Below, in pieces: positions 35,511 to 46,933 of a DNA stretch of 64,000 nt. Source of the DNA: Artemisia argyi (taxonomy: Eukaryota > Streptophyta > Magnoliopsida > Asterales > Asteraceae); contig CM060686.1 in assembly GCA_030686995.1 (NCBI GenBank), positions 71,590,819 through 71,654,818 on the forward strand, in the 5' to 3' direction. The stretch's first letter is position 1. Each line of letters starts with the position of its first letter. The position numbers and the translations under genes were made by a program. Under the pieces are notes generated by a model. It ran no database searches and had not been told where the DNA came from. It saw only the letters and a program-made list of their open reading frames with translations.

Positions 35511-35957
35511 GGGGGTGTTTGTTTATGTTTCATGAGCCCAATTTTTGCGGCTTATTTGAAACTTAGTGTGGCCTTATATAAGTTTATTTTAACATAATAA
35601 GTTTATATAAGCCCATAAGGTTCAAAATAAGCCAAATAAAGGGTGTTTGTTTCAGCTTATATAGCGGACTTATGGCTTATTTGATTTTCAGGTTATGTTT
35701 CATAAGCTCAGTTTTTGTGGCTTATTTTGTAACTTTTCGACGCTTTTCGGCTTATATAAGCTTATAAGCTTTATATAAGGTGAAAATTTTCAAAATAAGC
35801 CACAAAAACTGAGCTTATGAAACATAACCCGAAAACCAAATAAGCCATAAGTCCGCTATATAAGCTGAAACAAACACCCCTTAAATTGAGCTTATGAAAC
35901 ATAAGCAAAAAACGGATAAGCTCATAAGCCCAAAAATAAGCTTAAAAAAATGCCCCT
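35511..35957. mobile_element. Outer MITE with another MITE nested inside
   Basis: Left end GGGGGTGTTTGTTTATG; right end AAAAAAATGCCCCT; TTA flanks on both sides (35508-35510, 35958-35960) suggest PIF/Harbinger type. Its halves share AAGCTCATAAGC-like words. The inner element at 35640-35881 splits it. Confidence 0.6.
35640..35881. mobile_element. Nested 242-bp Tourist-like MITE, near-perfect hairpin
   Basis: Arms of roughly 95-100 bases pair almost perfectly, for example GTTTGTTTCAGCTTATATAG versus CTATATAAGCTGAAACAAAC and CAGTTTTTGTGGCTTATTTT versus AAAATAAGCCACAAAAACTG. TAA flanks both ends (35637-35639, 35882-35884). Few arm mismatches imply a young copy. Confidence 0.85.
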
Positions 35958-36774
35958 TTAGGAAAAGTGGATAGCGTAAGGGAAATATAGAAATATGCTA
36001 TGGAAAAATCTCGAGAAGTGCAAATCCACTTTTCTGAAGTTTAGTGAACACGGTTTTTCAGTTTTTTTTGGCTTTCAGGAAAGGGCCCTTATTTTTATAC
36101 AACTAAACGCAGCCTTAATAAATATATCTGAGAGATATATCGGATAGGGTGCTTTGCACATTTAACAACCAACGTATTGCTGTTCTCTTGGAATCTTCCA
36201 ACATAGTGTTGGTCTTGGCAATAGAACAATTTGATAAATGTTGTTGAAACCAACTAAAAAAACTTCGTAGAATCACCTTCAATGTTAGATTTATTTATAT
36301 GATCTTCTTTGTATAACTAACATCTGTAATGAATGACGGGTGCGTAACTAAGATACAAAAGTAGGCATGTCTAGCATCTCTAATTCAATTGATGCGACTT
36401 CTTTCCTTGTTAGCATCTTTCTAGAGGCTTATTCTCAGATTAAATTGACCTTCTAGGATACTGTTCCAAGTGATATATGGTTGGTCTATCATTTACTTAA
36501 TGGCAGACAAGTTTATCTCTTTCTTTTGAACGTCAAACACACACACACCCTACTCTATACGTCTCTTTTGAACTAGACATGAAGCTCCAACCATTTGGTT
36601 GAGGAGCACTTTGGTTACACCTTGGGTAGCACTAGGCTAAAAGTCTGCTGGGGACATGCTAGGCTTATTCTCACATTGCGGCGAGATTTTTGTTGAGGGG
36701 AGCCTCTTGATTTCCCAAGAAAGATGATTAGGCTTGGTTTCACATCCTCGTGGGCTTTAGATAGTAATGACTGA

Positions 36775-37554
36775 GGTGGCGTTTGGTTCAAGAAATTTAA
36801 ATTCCGGAATTTTAAATTCTTCCAAATTTTAAATTCTATAGGATATTAAATTTTGGAAATTGAAATCCTGTTGCATGTTTGGTTGACAAAACAACACAAA
36901 ACAGCCCTAGAAATCAGCTGCAAAAATCAGCACTATGTTGCACAAAAACAACAAAATCAGCACCAAAAATCAGCTTTGAAACACAACAAAAATCAGCAAA
37001 AAGAACAGTTAAAAAACATTACTAAAATTTCCATATTAATGCACCCCCACCGAATTAAAGATGAAAGCCCTAGAATCTATACCCAATTCACAACTAGCCA
37101 AATTCATACTAATGTGTTCAAAAGCCCTGTCATACACTAGAATAATATTTCAAAGCAACCACCATAATCTTGATATTACCAATACCAACAATACCCACAA
37201 GAAATTAGTAAATTGAAACTGAAATTAGCATTGACTAAAATGTGGGATCGTACATCAATTTTGCAAATAACCATCAAAGCAATTAGGAAGGTTGTGATGG
37301 AGATGGAAAATCGAGTTATGTATTGATTTGGGGAAATAATTATTTATGAGGAGGCTGGGTATATGTGTCTAAAAAGAGCAGCAAATTGAAACTTCTCCCA
37401 TCCTATAAGATATTTAATGTCCTTGTTTTAGTAAAAATTAGAATTTAGAATGCCCGCTTTTTTCTCTTTTTCTTTTTGCCAAACACGTCTTTTGGAGGAA
37501 ATTAAATTTCAAATTGCCCTAAAACCCCCCAAATTACCCTAACCAAACAGCCCC
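36775..37554. mobile_element. Putative 780-bp MITE in the PHF5A intron
   Basis: Left end GGTGGCGTTTGGTT is mirrored by AACCAAACAGCCCC (11 of 14). TGA flanks both ends, close to a TWA duplication. The interior left and right parts share AATTTAAATT/AAATTTCAAATT words; the middle is CAGCAAAAATC-repetitive and noncoding. Confidence 0.6.
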
Positions 37555-39568
37555 TGATTATTTTTCTACATTAAATTATATGATTACATGGTGACTTCTA
37601 AGGTGGGAAGGAAAACAATTTTAGGCTACAAGTGAAGTTGTGAATATAGCATTTCACTCTCGAATTCTATGCTACGTTAATATCCCGAGTCATAAATATC
37701 ACTGTATTCCTTGTTGCTGCATCATGGTACAACCTAAATGATGTCTGATATGACTGTCAGGAAGGGGTATAAAGGCTTTATTAGGAAAAGAGTTTTGTTT
37801 GTTGTTACAGCTAGCTTGTGTCTTTTTTTTTTTAGTAATGAAGTTTTGATTTGCTTTTTCAAGCATTAGATAAAGTTTGAGACATACCGTGTCTGCGTGT
37901 CGTTATTTTCTTTAGTTAACCGGAAACCCTCTAGCTTTAGGAACTATAGTAGAAAGCAAAAGTTATCCAATTAGAAGAAACAAAATTGTTTTATTATTCT
38001 TGGAGTGAAGTGCAGATTACATATGACTAGACTTAGCTGGCCTCCCCGCTACCTACACTGGTCCATGGTTCGTGGTAAAGAGTGGGTCCAGGTCAAGGCT
38101 GGATTTATTATATCGCAATGCCCTTTTTGGTTACATATACACCTATGCACGTGAGCTCATCTATTCATGTGTAACTACTCACCATACTTTGTGGATTACC
38201 ATTTCTTCTTTTTCTTTCAACTGACGTCACTCCATTCTTGTATGGTTGTAGAAGGTGGGGTCCTGATTTTTGTTCCTCTTTTGGCTGCAACCGAATAAAA
38301 AGAAACCCTATCTGATGATGCTCTTATGTTCTGTGATTCTTTTATATATAGCTTGTGCATATAGTTATCCCTGGTCAAAGTTCTAGAGAACCATATTATT
38401 CATTTTTTTGTGCCATACCAGGCACTTAGATAATTTCATTGACGGAATACATGAACAAACAATAAGCATTTTGCGCATTGAATATTACTCGTAATATAAG
38501 ATTTTGCTAAGAGCCTAAGATTAGTAGGGAATTTATACAAAGGTGGACGTGTTTGCATTTCCTCGTTCGTTGAATAACTAATTCGATGTTGATTAGGATT
38601 TAGGACAACAAAGAAAACTCAGAAAGTGTAGTCCAGTATCTTATTTAGTCCTCACCCAGTAAGTTCTCGTCTTGGGTTAGCTTTGACTACATTCACTTAT
38701 AAGCAGTATATATCATTCTACTTTGGGTTCCGATATTTAAATTGCAACCAGAGTTAAGATCACTTCTTCAACATACCACATGGTCAGTAAAATCTGAGTG
38801 ATCTAAAACCGGGTTACTATTGGTTCTTTCGCAGGCCATCATGCACCATGTAGTTTATAAAAAGTGGAGTGATTCTTGCCTCCATGTTGAGATTGATAGA
38901 GTGTGGTTTAGCTTGGAAGTTGGTAACCTATTCTCCCTTCTTGCTTCCTATCATATCTGAATAATTTCAGCTAGTCAAGCAGGATCTTGTTTGTATGGTT
39001 CTAGAGGTGTCAAAATGGGTTGGCTGGGTAATGGACTTTATGGGTTAAAACTTATAATTCTTAATGGAGGTGTGATCAGGTCAAGCTGGCCTACAAACAT
39101 ATCTTGTTTTTAATATTTGAATTTTCCAAAATAAGTTTTGTGTTATATATAGGATCACAAATTCTATGTTTTACTTCTTTTTTTTTTTTTTTTTTTATTT
39201 TTTATTTTTTTTTAGTTGTGAAGTATTCGTCCATTTATGCCTTTACCTTGTTATCAAATTTCTAAATCTGTTTGAGATAAATAACAACCCATATTGACTC
39301 ATGTACCTAGAAATGGATCAAATTGATTCCTCTCTATGGCACCCATTGACGATTGCTTAGACTTAACAGGTAGAAACGTGTACTGTAGTTACAAAATGCT
39401 TCAACATGCTTTCAGGGGCACAATTGTTTTTTAAAATTTCATGTCTGAGTGTGAAACAAGAGAAGTTAGTATCTGCGCAAATCCTTTTGTTCTGTAGAGC
39501 TGTTGACAGTTATTAATTTAATTATCTCTAGTTGATTCTAATAGAATTGGATTGTTTGTTGATTGCAG

Positions 39569-39943
39569 GTTCTTATACTTTCTGGAAGTCGAGAGCCTGT
39601 TTAGTAAAACATGGCAAAGCATCATCCTGATTTGATCATGTGCAGGAAGCAGCCTGGAATTGCAATTGGGCGGCTTTGTGAGAAGTGTGATGGAAAATGT
39701 GTAATTTGTGACTCTTATGTGCGTCCATGCACACTTGTGCGAGTCTGTGATGAGTGCAACTACGGATCTTTCCAGGGTCGCTGTGTCATATGCGGAGGGG
39801 TGGGTATTTCTGATGCTTATTACTGCAAAGAGTGCACACAGCAAGAGAAAGATAGGGATGGCTGCCCGAAGATTGTCAATTTGGGGAGTGCTAAAACTGA
39901 CCTGTTCTATGAACGTAAAAAGTACGGATTTAAAAAACGTTGA
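39569..39943 (+). CDS. PHF5A: PHF5A / SF3b14b splicing factor
   Basis: Coding sequence 39611-39943 in one exon, 110 residues, exactly the usual length of this near-invariant eukaryotic protein (Rds3 in yeast). It begins [16 protein letters not shown] and ends [11 protein letters not shown]. Paired Cys motifs bind zinc: [31 protein letters not shown] and a final DGCPK, forming the knotted three-zinc fold. It is a core subunit of the SF3b complex of the U2 snRNP, where with SF3B1 it forms the branch-point adenosine pocket. The entry includes 42 bases of leader from the presumed splice acceptor. The sequence is fully intact and surely functional. Its neighbours are retroelements and give no functional clue. 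The 143-codon minus frame over it is a shadow. Confidence 0.98.
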
Positions 39944-41883
39944 CGACACATTCTCTTTTGGCGTGACATGATAATTCTAGTTCATTTGAATTATCATCTA
40001 ATTTATCTTTAGAAACGCTTGTATGAGGGAGTACCTCTAGCTGTATTTTCGTTGATTTGTGGCCTGATGCTATTTGTGGTGATGGTAATACTGATACATG
40101 ACACCAGCTGCTAGTGATGAAAGACTTATTGCAATTTGAATCGAGTTAGAATTTGTGTATGTGATGGTGTTTGTATTTTGATGCCTTCTGGTTTTACACA
40201 TAGTGGTTTCTGATTGCTCGTTTGTTGTGTAATTTTCTGTTTGCACATATATTTGGTACCATCTTTTGTTTCAATCTGTGGGCCTGATTTTTTTAATGCT
40301 AAAACATGACAACAGAGAAGTTGTAAATGATAGTCGACTCGACAACTGTTGGGGTATAGAAGGTACAGGATATTGCATCCGTCATGCTTGGGACCGGCTC
40401 ATCTAATAATTAACCTAAACCAAATCGTCCTCAAACGAGTGTGTGATTAATATACAATGAAATTAGGGTATCATCAAACGAGTGTAACCTCAAAAATACA
40501 CAAATGACAAATCACTCTTACATAAAATCCTCACTATAACTCTCAAACTAAGAACCAAATGATTACATATCAAGTCATACGTCTACAGAAAAACAAAAAC
40601 TATTTGGACAGAAACTGACTAGTGAAAAATTGTGTTTTTGTGGAAGTCTTTTCATAATATGTAATGGGAAATTTGATGAAAGGTGATCCATTATACACTC
40701 TCACACCTATAGCTGATTAAAGCTTCAACATCTCTGATAATGTTATGTTTTGCGTTCTAAAAATCATACCATTCAATTCAGAATATTTTCTTCTTTAACT
40801 TGATATTGATTTTGACATGGTTTCGAGGTGTATTTCAAAAACTCAAAATCAAATCGATTACCCACGAACTACTATGATACCTTAGCGACTTTCCATGATG
40901 GATGCGATATGATAATATTTTCCAGTTTTTCCCATCCACTTTGCTACGGAGTCTGAGTAAGCTCTCACGTCAGTCACGTCAACCTCGTCACACATGCGAT
41001 ATTGGCGATGAACATTCAAAAATGTGGAACATCAATAGGAAACGAGAGACTATGATATGAAATTAACATGTTTTTGTCACGTGATTTTGCATTCTCTTTC
41101 CCCATACATAGTGTGGTTTATTAGTTATCCTCATACATCCCTTCTAATCACTATATGTCTTAATGTCTTGGCAATGTAAACCTTTTCTCTTACCAATTCA
41201 ATGTATTCAATGCAGACATAACATCTCAAATGTTACTAATATGTTGATTGCATGTAACAAATTTATGGGCAACAAAGTCAAACTAACAAACCGATTTTAA
41301 ACATAAGTCTTCATCACTTAATGCTAAATAATGCAAACTTCATCTTGTTGCTTCACAAGTCTTGATCAGTCCATGTCGCGTGCGCTGGAGTCGTCATTTC
41401 ATGATAAGATAACATTTGGGTTTTTTCAAAGGGAGGCATGTTGTGAGGTAACCTTTTGTTCCAAAAACTCCCTCTAATGGTGGCCAGAAAGCACTATTGA
41501 GATTGTGTCGGCGTTTAGAGTCCATGTGCAATAACATCGTTTTGGATATGTAAATGGGAGACATTGTCCCGATGCTCCTCCCTTAGAGAGATGATTTGAT
41601 ACTAGAACACCTGCCATGCAATTTGTCACGACAAGTTGCACTGAAAGAACTAATAATTATCATGCAAATGTATCTGTCCTCTTGCAATTCTGCCTCTAGT
41701 TCATCATTATAATAATCCTTTTATTTTACGTTGTCTAGTTCACCTTCAATTATGCTTCTAGTTCATCTTTGTAATAGTTATTTTGTTATTAACGATATGA
41801 ATAACTTTTTAATAGCAACGATGTGATTAATATACAAAGAAACTAGGTTAACCTCAAAAAGTGTAAACTAAAATATACACAAA
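39944..41883. other. PHF5A 3' UTR and intergenic DNA with a duplicated segment
   Basis: The first 300-350 bases are probably 3' UTR. At 40437-40660 lies a diverged copy of the sequence that flanks the Helitron on both sides (41818-41883 and 56680-56730). Otherwise no gene is seen up to the Helitron. Confidence 0.6.
40437..40660. repeat. Paralogue of the Helitron target site
   Basis: GTGATTAATATACAA...AGTGTAA...AAATACACAAA matches 41818-41883, and TCACTCTTACAT, then AATTGTGTTTTTGTG, matches 56680-56715. The two halves, separated by 14.8 kb at the Helitron, are joined here apart from a 7-base TGACAAA and a 116-base difference. Confidence 0.7.
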
Positions 41884-42789
41884 TCTATACTACATATAAT
41901 AGAGGGATGACACTCTCTCCAAATTTTAAAACTTACAATAAAAGAAACAGAGTGTACAACACTTTAATGTACATAATTTTCAGACGTACAAGACAAGAAG
42001 TATAGTGTACACCACTTTAATGCACATATTAAAAAAAATGAAACATCACATTAATGCTATTTAATGTAATTAATTAATTAACTGGTCAATAAATACAATT
42101 AATACAATTATTAAAACACCCCTTACATAAAAAAAATATAAATTATTAAGCATATTGTATAACCAAATTAAACACAATTTATGCATTAAATGTCACTAAT
42201 ACAAATAATAAAGCACATTATACAAATATTCAAGCCCGAACGGGTAACAGGCCAAATGGGCTCGAGCCTGAACGGGCACTGGCCATACGGGCTCGAGCCC
42301 GAATGGGCATGGCTATACGAAATTCTTGATATCCGTAAATTTATTGTCAAAAAAACATAATAAACTAAAATAGATGATTAACTTAAAAATTTTGTTAATA
42401 CAAATAATGTCAAAAACGTTATTTGTATTATTCGGTCTAGTTAATACAAATATCGTCTAAAAACGTTATTTATATTTTGCGATCTTTGCTAAGTTTTGTT
42501 AACGACAAAGTGTAAACTTTAGTTTTTAGTAAAACATCACTTTAGTTATAGTCTTAGACTTTACATTTCATTCCAAACACAACTTTGCTATATTACTTAA
42601 TATAGAAAACATAATATGACATCATAACTTAAATCATGTGCATTTATGGAAAACTTACTAAATCTAGTAGTTGACTTTCCATAAAGATCTCTTACACATT
42701 TGGATAGTCTCTTACTAAATTCATAGTGTGTTGACTTATAAAAACATGATTTGATATTGCTTGATATGGAAAGATTTCTTAAGTCTTTG

Positions 42790-43542
42790 ACTGTTAGACC
42801 TGGCGGAACCCTCAGGGTACAAGGGCGGAACCCTTGTTTTGGTTCCTCCGGATCCGCCAGTCAGCTGGCTTGGTTGGCTATAAATACCAAGCCATTTGCA
42901 AGAATTCTCTCATCAATTTAGGTCATATATTACATATATACTCTCATCTATCTCAGTAGCAACTCACTTGTGTGATTCTCTTATATAGCAAAGGAGTTCA
43001 CAAGTTCATCCGAGAAGTTACAAGTTTCAACTCAAAGTTGCAAGATTTGTTAGCTTTGTAGTGTATAGACTCTTGTAGTTTATACTTCATTTGTATCTTG
43101 TTTTGAAGTGATCGATTAGTATTTTAGGCCTCAAAATATATAGAGTGAAAGGAGTGGTTGTACCTTTGTGAAAAGAACTCGACATCTAGCTTAGTGTCGG
43201 AAATAGTGGATAGGCGACGTTAGGTTGGTTCTACCTTGAACTAAGACCCGATATTTAGCTTTGTACCGGATAAAGGTGTAAGCGACGATTGTAAAGGTTT
43301 CTCCACCGGTGAAAGGAGCTTGTTGATTAGTGCTTGAAACTCTCGAGTTGGGCAAGGAAAAAAAGTCCTTGTAGCCAAACCACGATAAACAATCGTGTTG
43401 TGATTTGATCGTTTCTTTCTTTATACTTGCATACTTATTATTGTTAATTAGGTAGAATCGTTAATTACACGTAAAGCTTTCCAAAGACAATCACGTTAAA
43501 AAGCGGTAAACTATTCAACCCCCTTCTAGTTTTCCACAGGTC
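42790..43542 (+). repeat. LTR-like block 1 (Copia-style 3' end)
   Basis: Runs from TGTTAGACCTGGCGG to CTTCTAGTTTTCCACA, with a TATA box (GGCTATAAATACC, 42876) and a leader-like region. It ends CTATTCAACCCCCTTCTAG, a common LTR end of Copia elements. Target duplication not found. It shares an order of motifs with block 2. Confidence 0.45.
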
Positions 43543-43891
43543 TCTATACGTTTTGATAATCACAAAATATAAAAACGCATTATGTAAATTTACGTTTAAT
43601 AAGTTTTTAATCGAGAAAACTTGTTTCGACAACGTATCTTCTACAATGTCACTTCAGGTATGAACAAACACTATACCGACATTAGTACAGTGATCAAAGA
43701 ATTTATTTTCTCAAAACTTCACATTTTTATGTGACAAAACATTTTTACAAAAGTATTTTTGTAATTAAAAACAATGTTTTATTAAAGAAAATAAAATTGA
43801 AATTCCAATCTTCTAAGAGCTATATTTCCCGCCTAAATCAGATAAGTTTTTCACCAAATAAACTTTCACTACATATGGACAAAAATAGGAG

Positions 43892-44954
43892 TGTTTGTCG
43901 GGACGGTCCCATAAATAGGTCGACGGTCCCTTATATATAAAGGACCATCTGGCTTTAAGGGACCATCACCCCGCTCCTCCTGATGGCTATAAATACTGCA
44001 TTGTTTCTTTCAGAAAACTAACCCTCTTTGCACAAAAACCTTATGTTCTTTCTTTATTCCTTCTTTTATCACTATAACATGTCGGTATGTGTTTATAAGT
44101 GATTCTCTCATCCTCTATATCAAAGTGCAAGAGAAAAACATTAGAAGTCGTCAAGAATCGAATTGTTATTTGAGTCCACACACAAACGTAACAAGTGTTA
44201 CGATTCTCTTCTTTCTTCAACTCTCTCATTTGTATATATTGTAAGATTATATATTCGACTTGTGTGTAAGTCGTGATTAGGTGTGTTATGGTGTATTCGG
44301 ACAAAGGTGTAAGTCCGAGACGTGTTGTATTTAGATTAGGAGTTTGTGTTAGTTCGTGTGTCATTGTGTAAAGACTAGAACTTAGTGTAGTTCTAGTGTG
44401 AAGATTAGGACTTAGTGAAGTCCGTGTGTGAAGGCTTGAATCGGGCGAAGATTCAAGTGAACGGGAGTGCTTGTTCATGTGAAGAATTAGACGGGGTGAT
44501 CGTCCGTGTGAAGACTTGGATCGTGTGTCGATCTAAGTGGACAAGAGTGCTTGTTCGTGTGGCCACGTGGGCCTTTGTGTAGATTGGTTCTAGCTAGGAT
44601 TAGGACTTGACATTCCATTTAGTGTCGTTAAATTTGATGTAAGCTTGTGTACGGTTTGCTCCGCCTGAAGGGAGTGTGTTGACATAGTGATTGTGAACTC
44701 TCGAGTGTGGTACTCGGGCAGTGGAGTAGGACGAAGAGTGAGCATCGTGCCGAACCACTATAAACCTCGGCACCTTGGTTTGGTTGTGTTCTTTCCTTAC
44801 TTCTTTTAATTACTTTACTTATAGTCATAGAGTTCATAGATATCACATAATTATCAAATCTAATCGTTTTGTAAAAAAACACAAAATAGGTAAAAGTTTT
44901 ATAAACTTAATTATAAATGGTGAAACTATTCAACCCCCTTTCTAGTTACTACAA
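43892..44954 (+). repeat. LTR-like block 2, diverged relative of block 1
   Basis: TATA box GGCTATAAATACTG (43985), the ACTCTCGAGT core near 44697, then CTATTCAACCCCCTTTCTAG ending in TTACTACA. Same layout as block 1 but only partly alignable, so they are not the two LTRs of one recent element. No target duplication identified. Confidence 0.4.
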
Positions 44955-45470
44955 ATTTTATTTCAAGGCACTCGCCGCCGCAACGCGTGTGTACCCTGCT
45001 AGTACTACACTTAAGTAATTAGCTCTAATGATTTAGTTTTAGATTTTCATAATGTTAAATTGACTAAAACGAGTATATTTGGTAATTCATTAATGTACAA
45101 ATATCGAGCCAATGTACATTAAATATTGAATTTTTCGAATTGTATTTCATATTAGGGATTTGCTAATAGGTACCCATTGGGCATCTTTTAAACTATGAAT
45201 GCATGCATTTAATGTGTAATTAATACACTCAAACTTTCTTTTTAATAAAAATTATATTTAATGAACATTAAATAAGTTTAAAATTTACTATAATCATAAG
45301 TTTACAACTTTAAATAATAACTAATTTATATTTATGATTTTATGGTAATTCCCCAACGTCTCTTTGGCTGAGGATCAATCAACCGTACGCGTGTCATCAT
45401 CGTACTGAACTCCCAAACATTACCCTAGTATTTCCCATGCTCCGCCAACACATCCTACCGGCATTATCTT

Positions 45471-45479
45471 CTATATAAG
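45471..45479 (+). promoter_or_regulatory. TATA box upstream of the zinc-finger gene
   Basis: CTATATAAG lies 58 bases before the ATG at 45529, suitable spacing for a short leader. Confidence 0.5.
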
Positions 45480-45528
45480 ATAAATTACTAATCAATGTTC
45501 ACGTTTGTCTTGCAACAACATTTTGAGT

Positions 45529-45851
45529 ATGGAAGGTGGTAACCAAATAGCATGCGTCTTTTGTAACAAGTTATGCAAAGATCAAAACATGTTGATATAC
45601 CACCTAGACATACACATGTTGCACCTTTCACTAAATTTAAACAATCAAGTGATGTATCGCCTCGTGTTGCTGATCTCTTCCCTGATCCATTGTTGTTAAA
45701 GCTTGCTCCACCACCTAAGACATTTGAGCTCACATCGGCTACAAGATTCTACCAAGACTTGGCTAGACTCTTGAATCATGATAATGGCAGTAAAGATCAA
45801 GAAGAAAACGAAGTTTCAACTGCACTTACTTTGAGTCGTCCTTCATATTAA
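45529..45851 (+). pseudogene. Small C2H2 zinc-finger protein gene, frameshifted
   Basis: ATG 45529 opens MEGGNQIACVFCNKLCKDQN, giving a C-x2-C pair followed about 12 residues later by HLDIH, a C2H2 finger without the plant QALGGH motif. After the finger the reading must move to another frame (near 45600-45625), which continues THVAPFTKFK, LFPDPLLLKLAPPP and RFYQDLARLLN and ends TALTLSRPSY at 45851. Total size would be about 107 residues. A TATA box precedes it, so the whole gene, not just an exon, sits between the two Helitron units. A single indel separates it from an open frame, so it may be recently lost or a sequence error. Role unknown; C2H2 proteins bind DNA or RNA, and the C-terminal LTLS could be an EAR-like repressor motif (weak). 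Confidence 0.55.
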
Positions 45852-46153
45852 CCCTCTTGTGCTATGATAATGAATTTGCCTATCATTTTTTTTAATTGTT
45901 TTATAACATTAATTTCTTTTCAATTCAAATATGTATTTTGATTGTGAATGTGTTATTGGTATATTATATGATATTATGCATATTTTGTTATGCAGAAATG
46001 TCATTTACATTTATAAAGTCTACATTCATCTTTAACCGAATTTATTTTATAAATATATTTTACCTAGTAAGGTGTATTTTAAAAGTTATATCTATATCTT
46101 TAATCCCTTTTTGGTTCAAAGGTTGTGTATTTTGATTGTGAATGTATTATTGT

Positions 46154-46230
<77 letters not shown>
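45852..46230. repeat. AT-rich spacer ending in a (TA)n microsatellite
   Basis: The dinucleotide repeat occupies about 46155-46230 and abuts the second Helitron 5' end, whose first bases it has probably overwritten. Confidence 0.85.
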
Positions 46231-46233
<3 letters not shown>

Positions 46234-46691
46234 TACATATAACAGAGGGATGACTCTCTTTCTTCAAATTTTAAGATTTACAAGAAAAGAAACATAGTGT
46301 ACAACACTTTAATGCACATAATTTTTAGACGTACAAAACAAGAATCATAGTGTACACCACTTTAATGCACATATTAAAAAAACAAAACACCACATTAATG
46401 CTATTTAATGTAGTCAATTAATTAACTGGTCAATAAATACAATTAATACAGTTATTAAAACACCTCTTACGTAAGAAATACAAATTATCAAGCATATTGT
46501 ACAACCAAATTAAACACAATTCCTGCATTAAATATCACTAATACAAATAATAAAACACATTAAACAAGTATTCAAGCCCGAACGGTCAACAGGCCAAATG
46601 GGCTTGAGCCCGAATGGGTGTGGGTTATACGAAATTCTTGATATCCGTAAATTTATTGTCAAAAAGAATATAATAAACTAAAATACATGAT
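46227..46691 (+). mobile_element. 5' region of the second Helitron unit
   Basis: Homologous to 41884-42340: shared AGAGGGATGA, TGCACAT, ACTGGTCAATAAATAC and GCCCGAA blocks in the same order. It continues after the chromovirus at 56622-56679 with the 3' hairpin and CTAG. Confidence 0.8.
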
Positions 46692-46933
46692 TGATACAAC
46701 CTACTTGTATCGATAGTAGCACCACTAAGAAAAGAGAAAAAGAACAGAAGTTTATTTGATCAATTGATATCCTTTATTGATAAAATCTTTCGGTATATAT
46801 AACCAAATAACAAGTTGTAACACAAGACATGACAATGACTCAACATTCCTAAAACAAATGAGTTAAATATAGAGACAAATTCTAGCCCACAATAAAAGAT
46901 TCTTGCCACTTTGGTACTCTCTTGGTCCGTTTG
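46692..46933 (-). repeat. 3' LTR of the nested chromovirus, distal part
   Basis: First 242 bases of the left-hand LTR. The remaining 33 bases are at 51808-51840, beyond the solo LTR insertion. Lacks the 20-base TATAGTGGGTGCGGACTCCT present in the other LTR. Confidence 0.93.

Larger units (their letters stand above)
35212..39568 (+). other. Probable 5' UTR intron of PHF5A (4.36 kb)
   Basis: A GT donor follows ATCACCAG at 35212; the acceptor TTGATTGCAG ends at 39568, 42 bases before the PHF5A ATG. The intron holds at least three MITEs and no coding region. The 95-codon frame near 36853 lies in a MITE. A closer promoter cannot be excluded without transcript data. Confidence 0.6.
41884..45002 (+). 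mobile_element. First Helitron unit of the composite (3.1 kb)
   Basis: Full 5'-TC and 3'-CTAG ends. After the 5' region come CCCGAACGGG/CCCGAATGGG-rich repeats (42230-42310), then two LTR-like blocks. No helicase is seen. The 145-codon minus frame at 44041-44478 is low-complexity chance coding. Confidence 0.75.

Noticed and set aside
39518..39949. 143-codon minus-strand frame
   Set aside because: Exact shadow of PHF5A, which is unmistakable on the plus strand.
44041..44478. 145-codon minus-strand frame
   Set aside because: Low-complexity Thr/Leu/Ser repeats arising from GTGTGAAG-type repetitive DNA in an LTR-like block; no recognisable protein.
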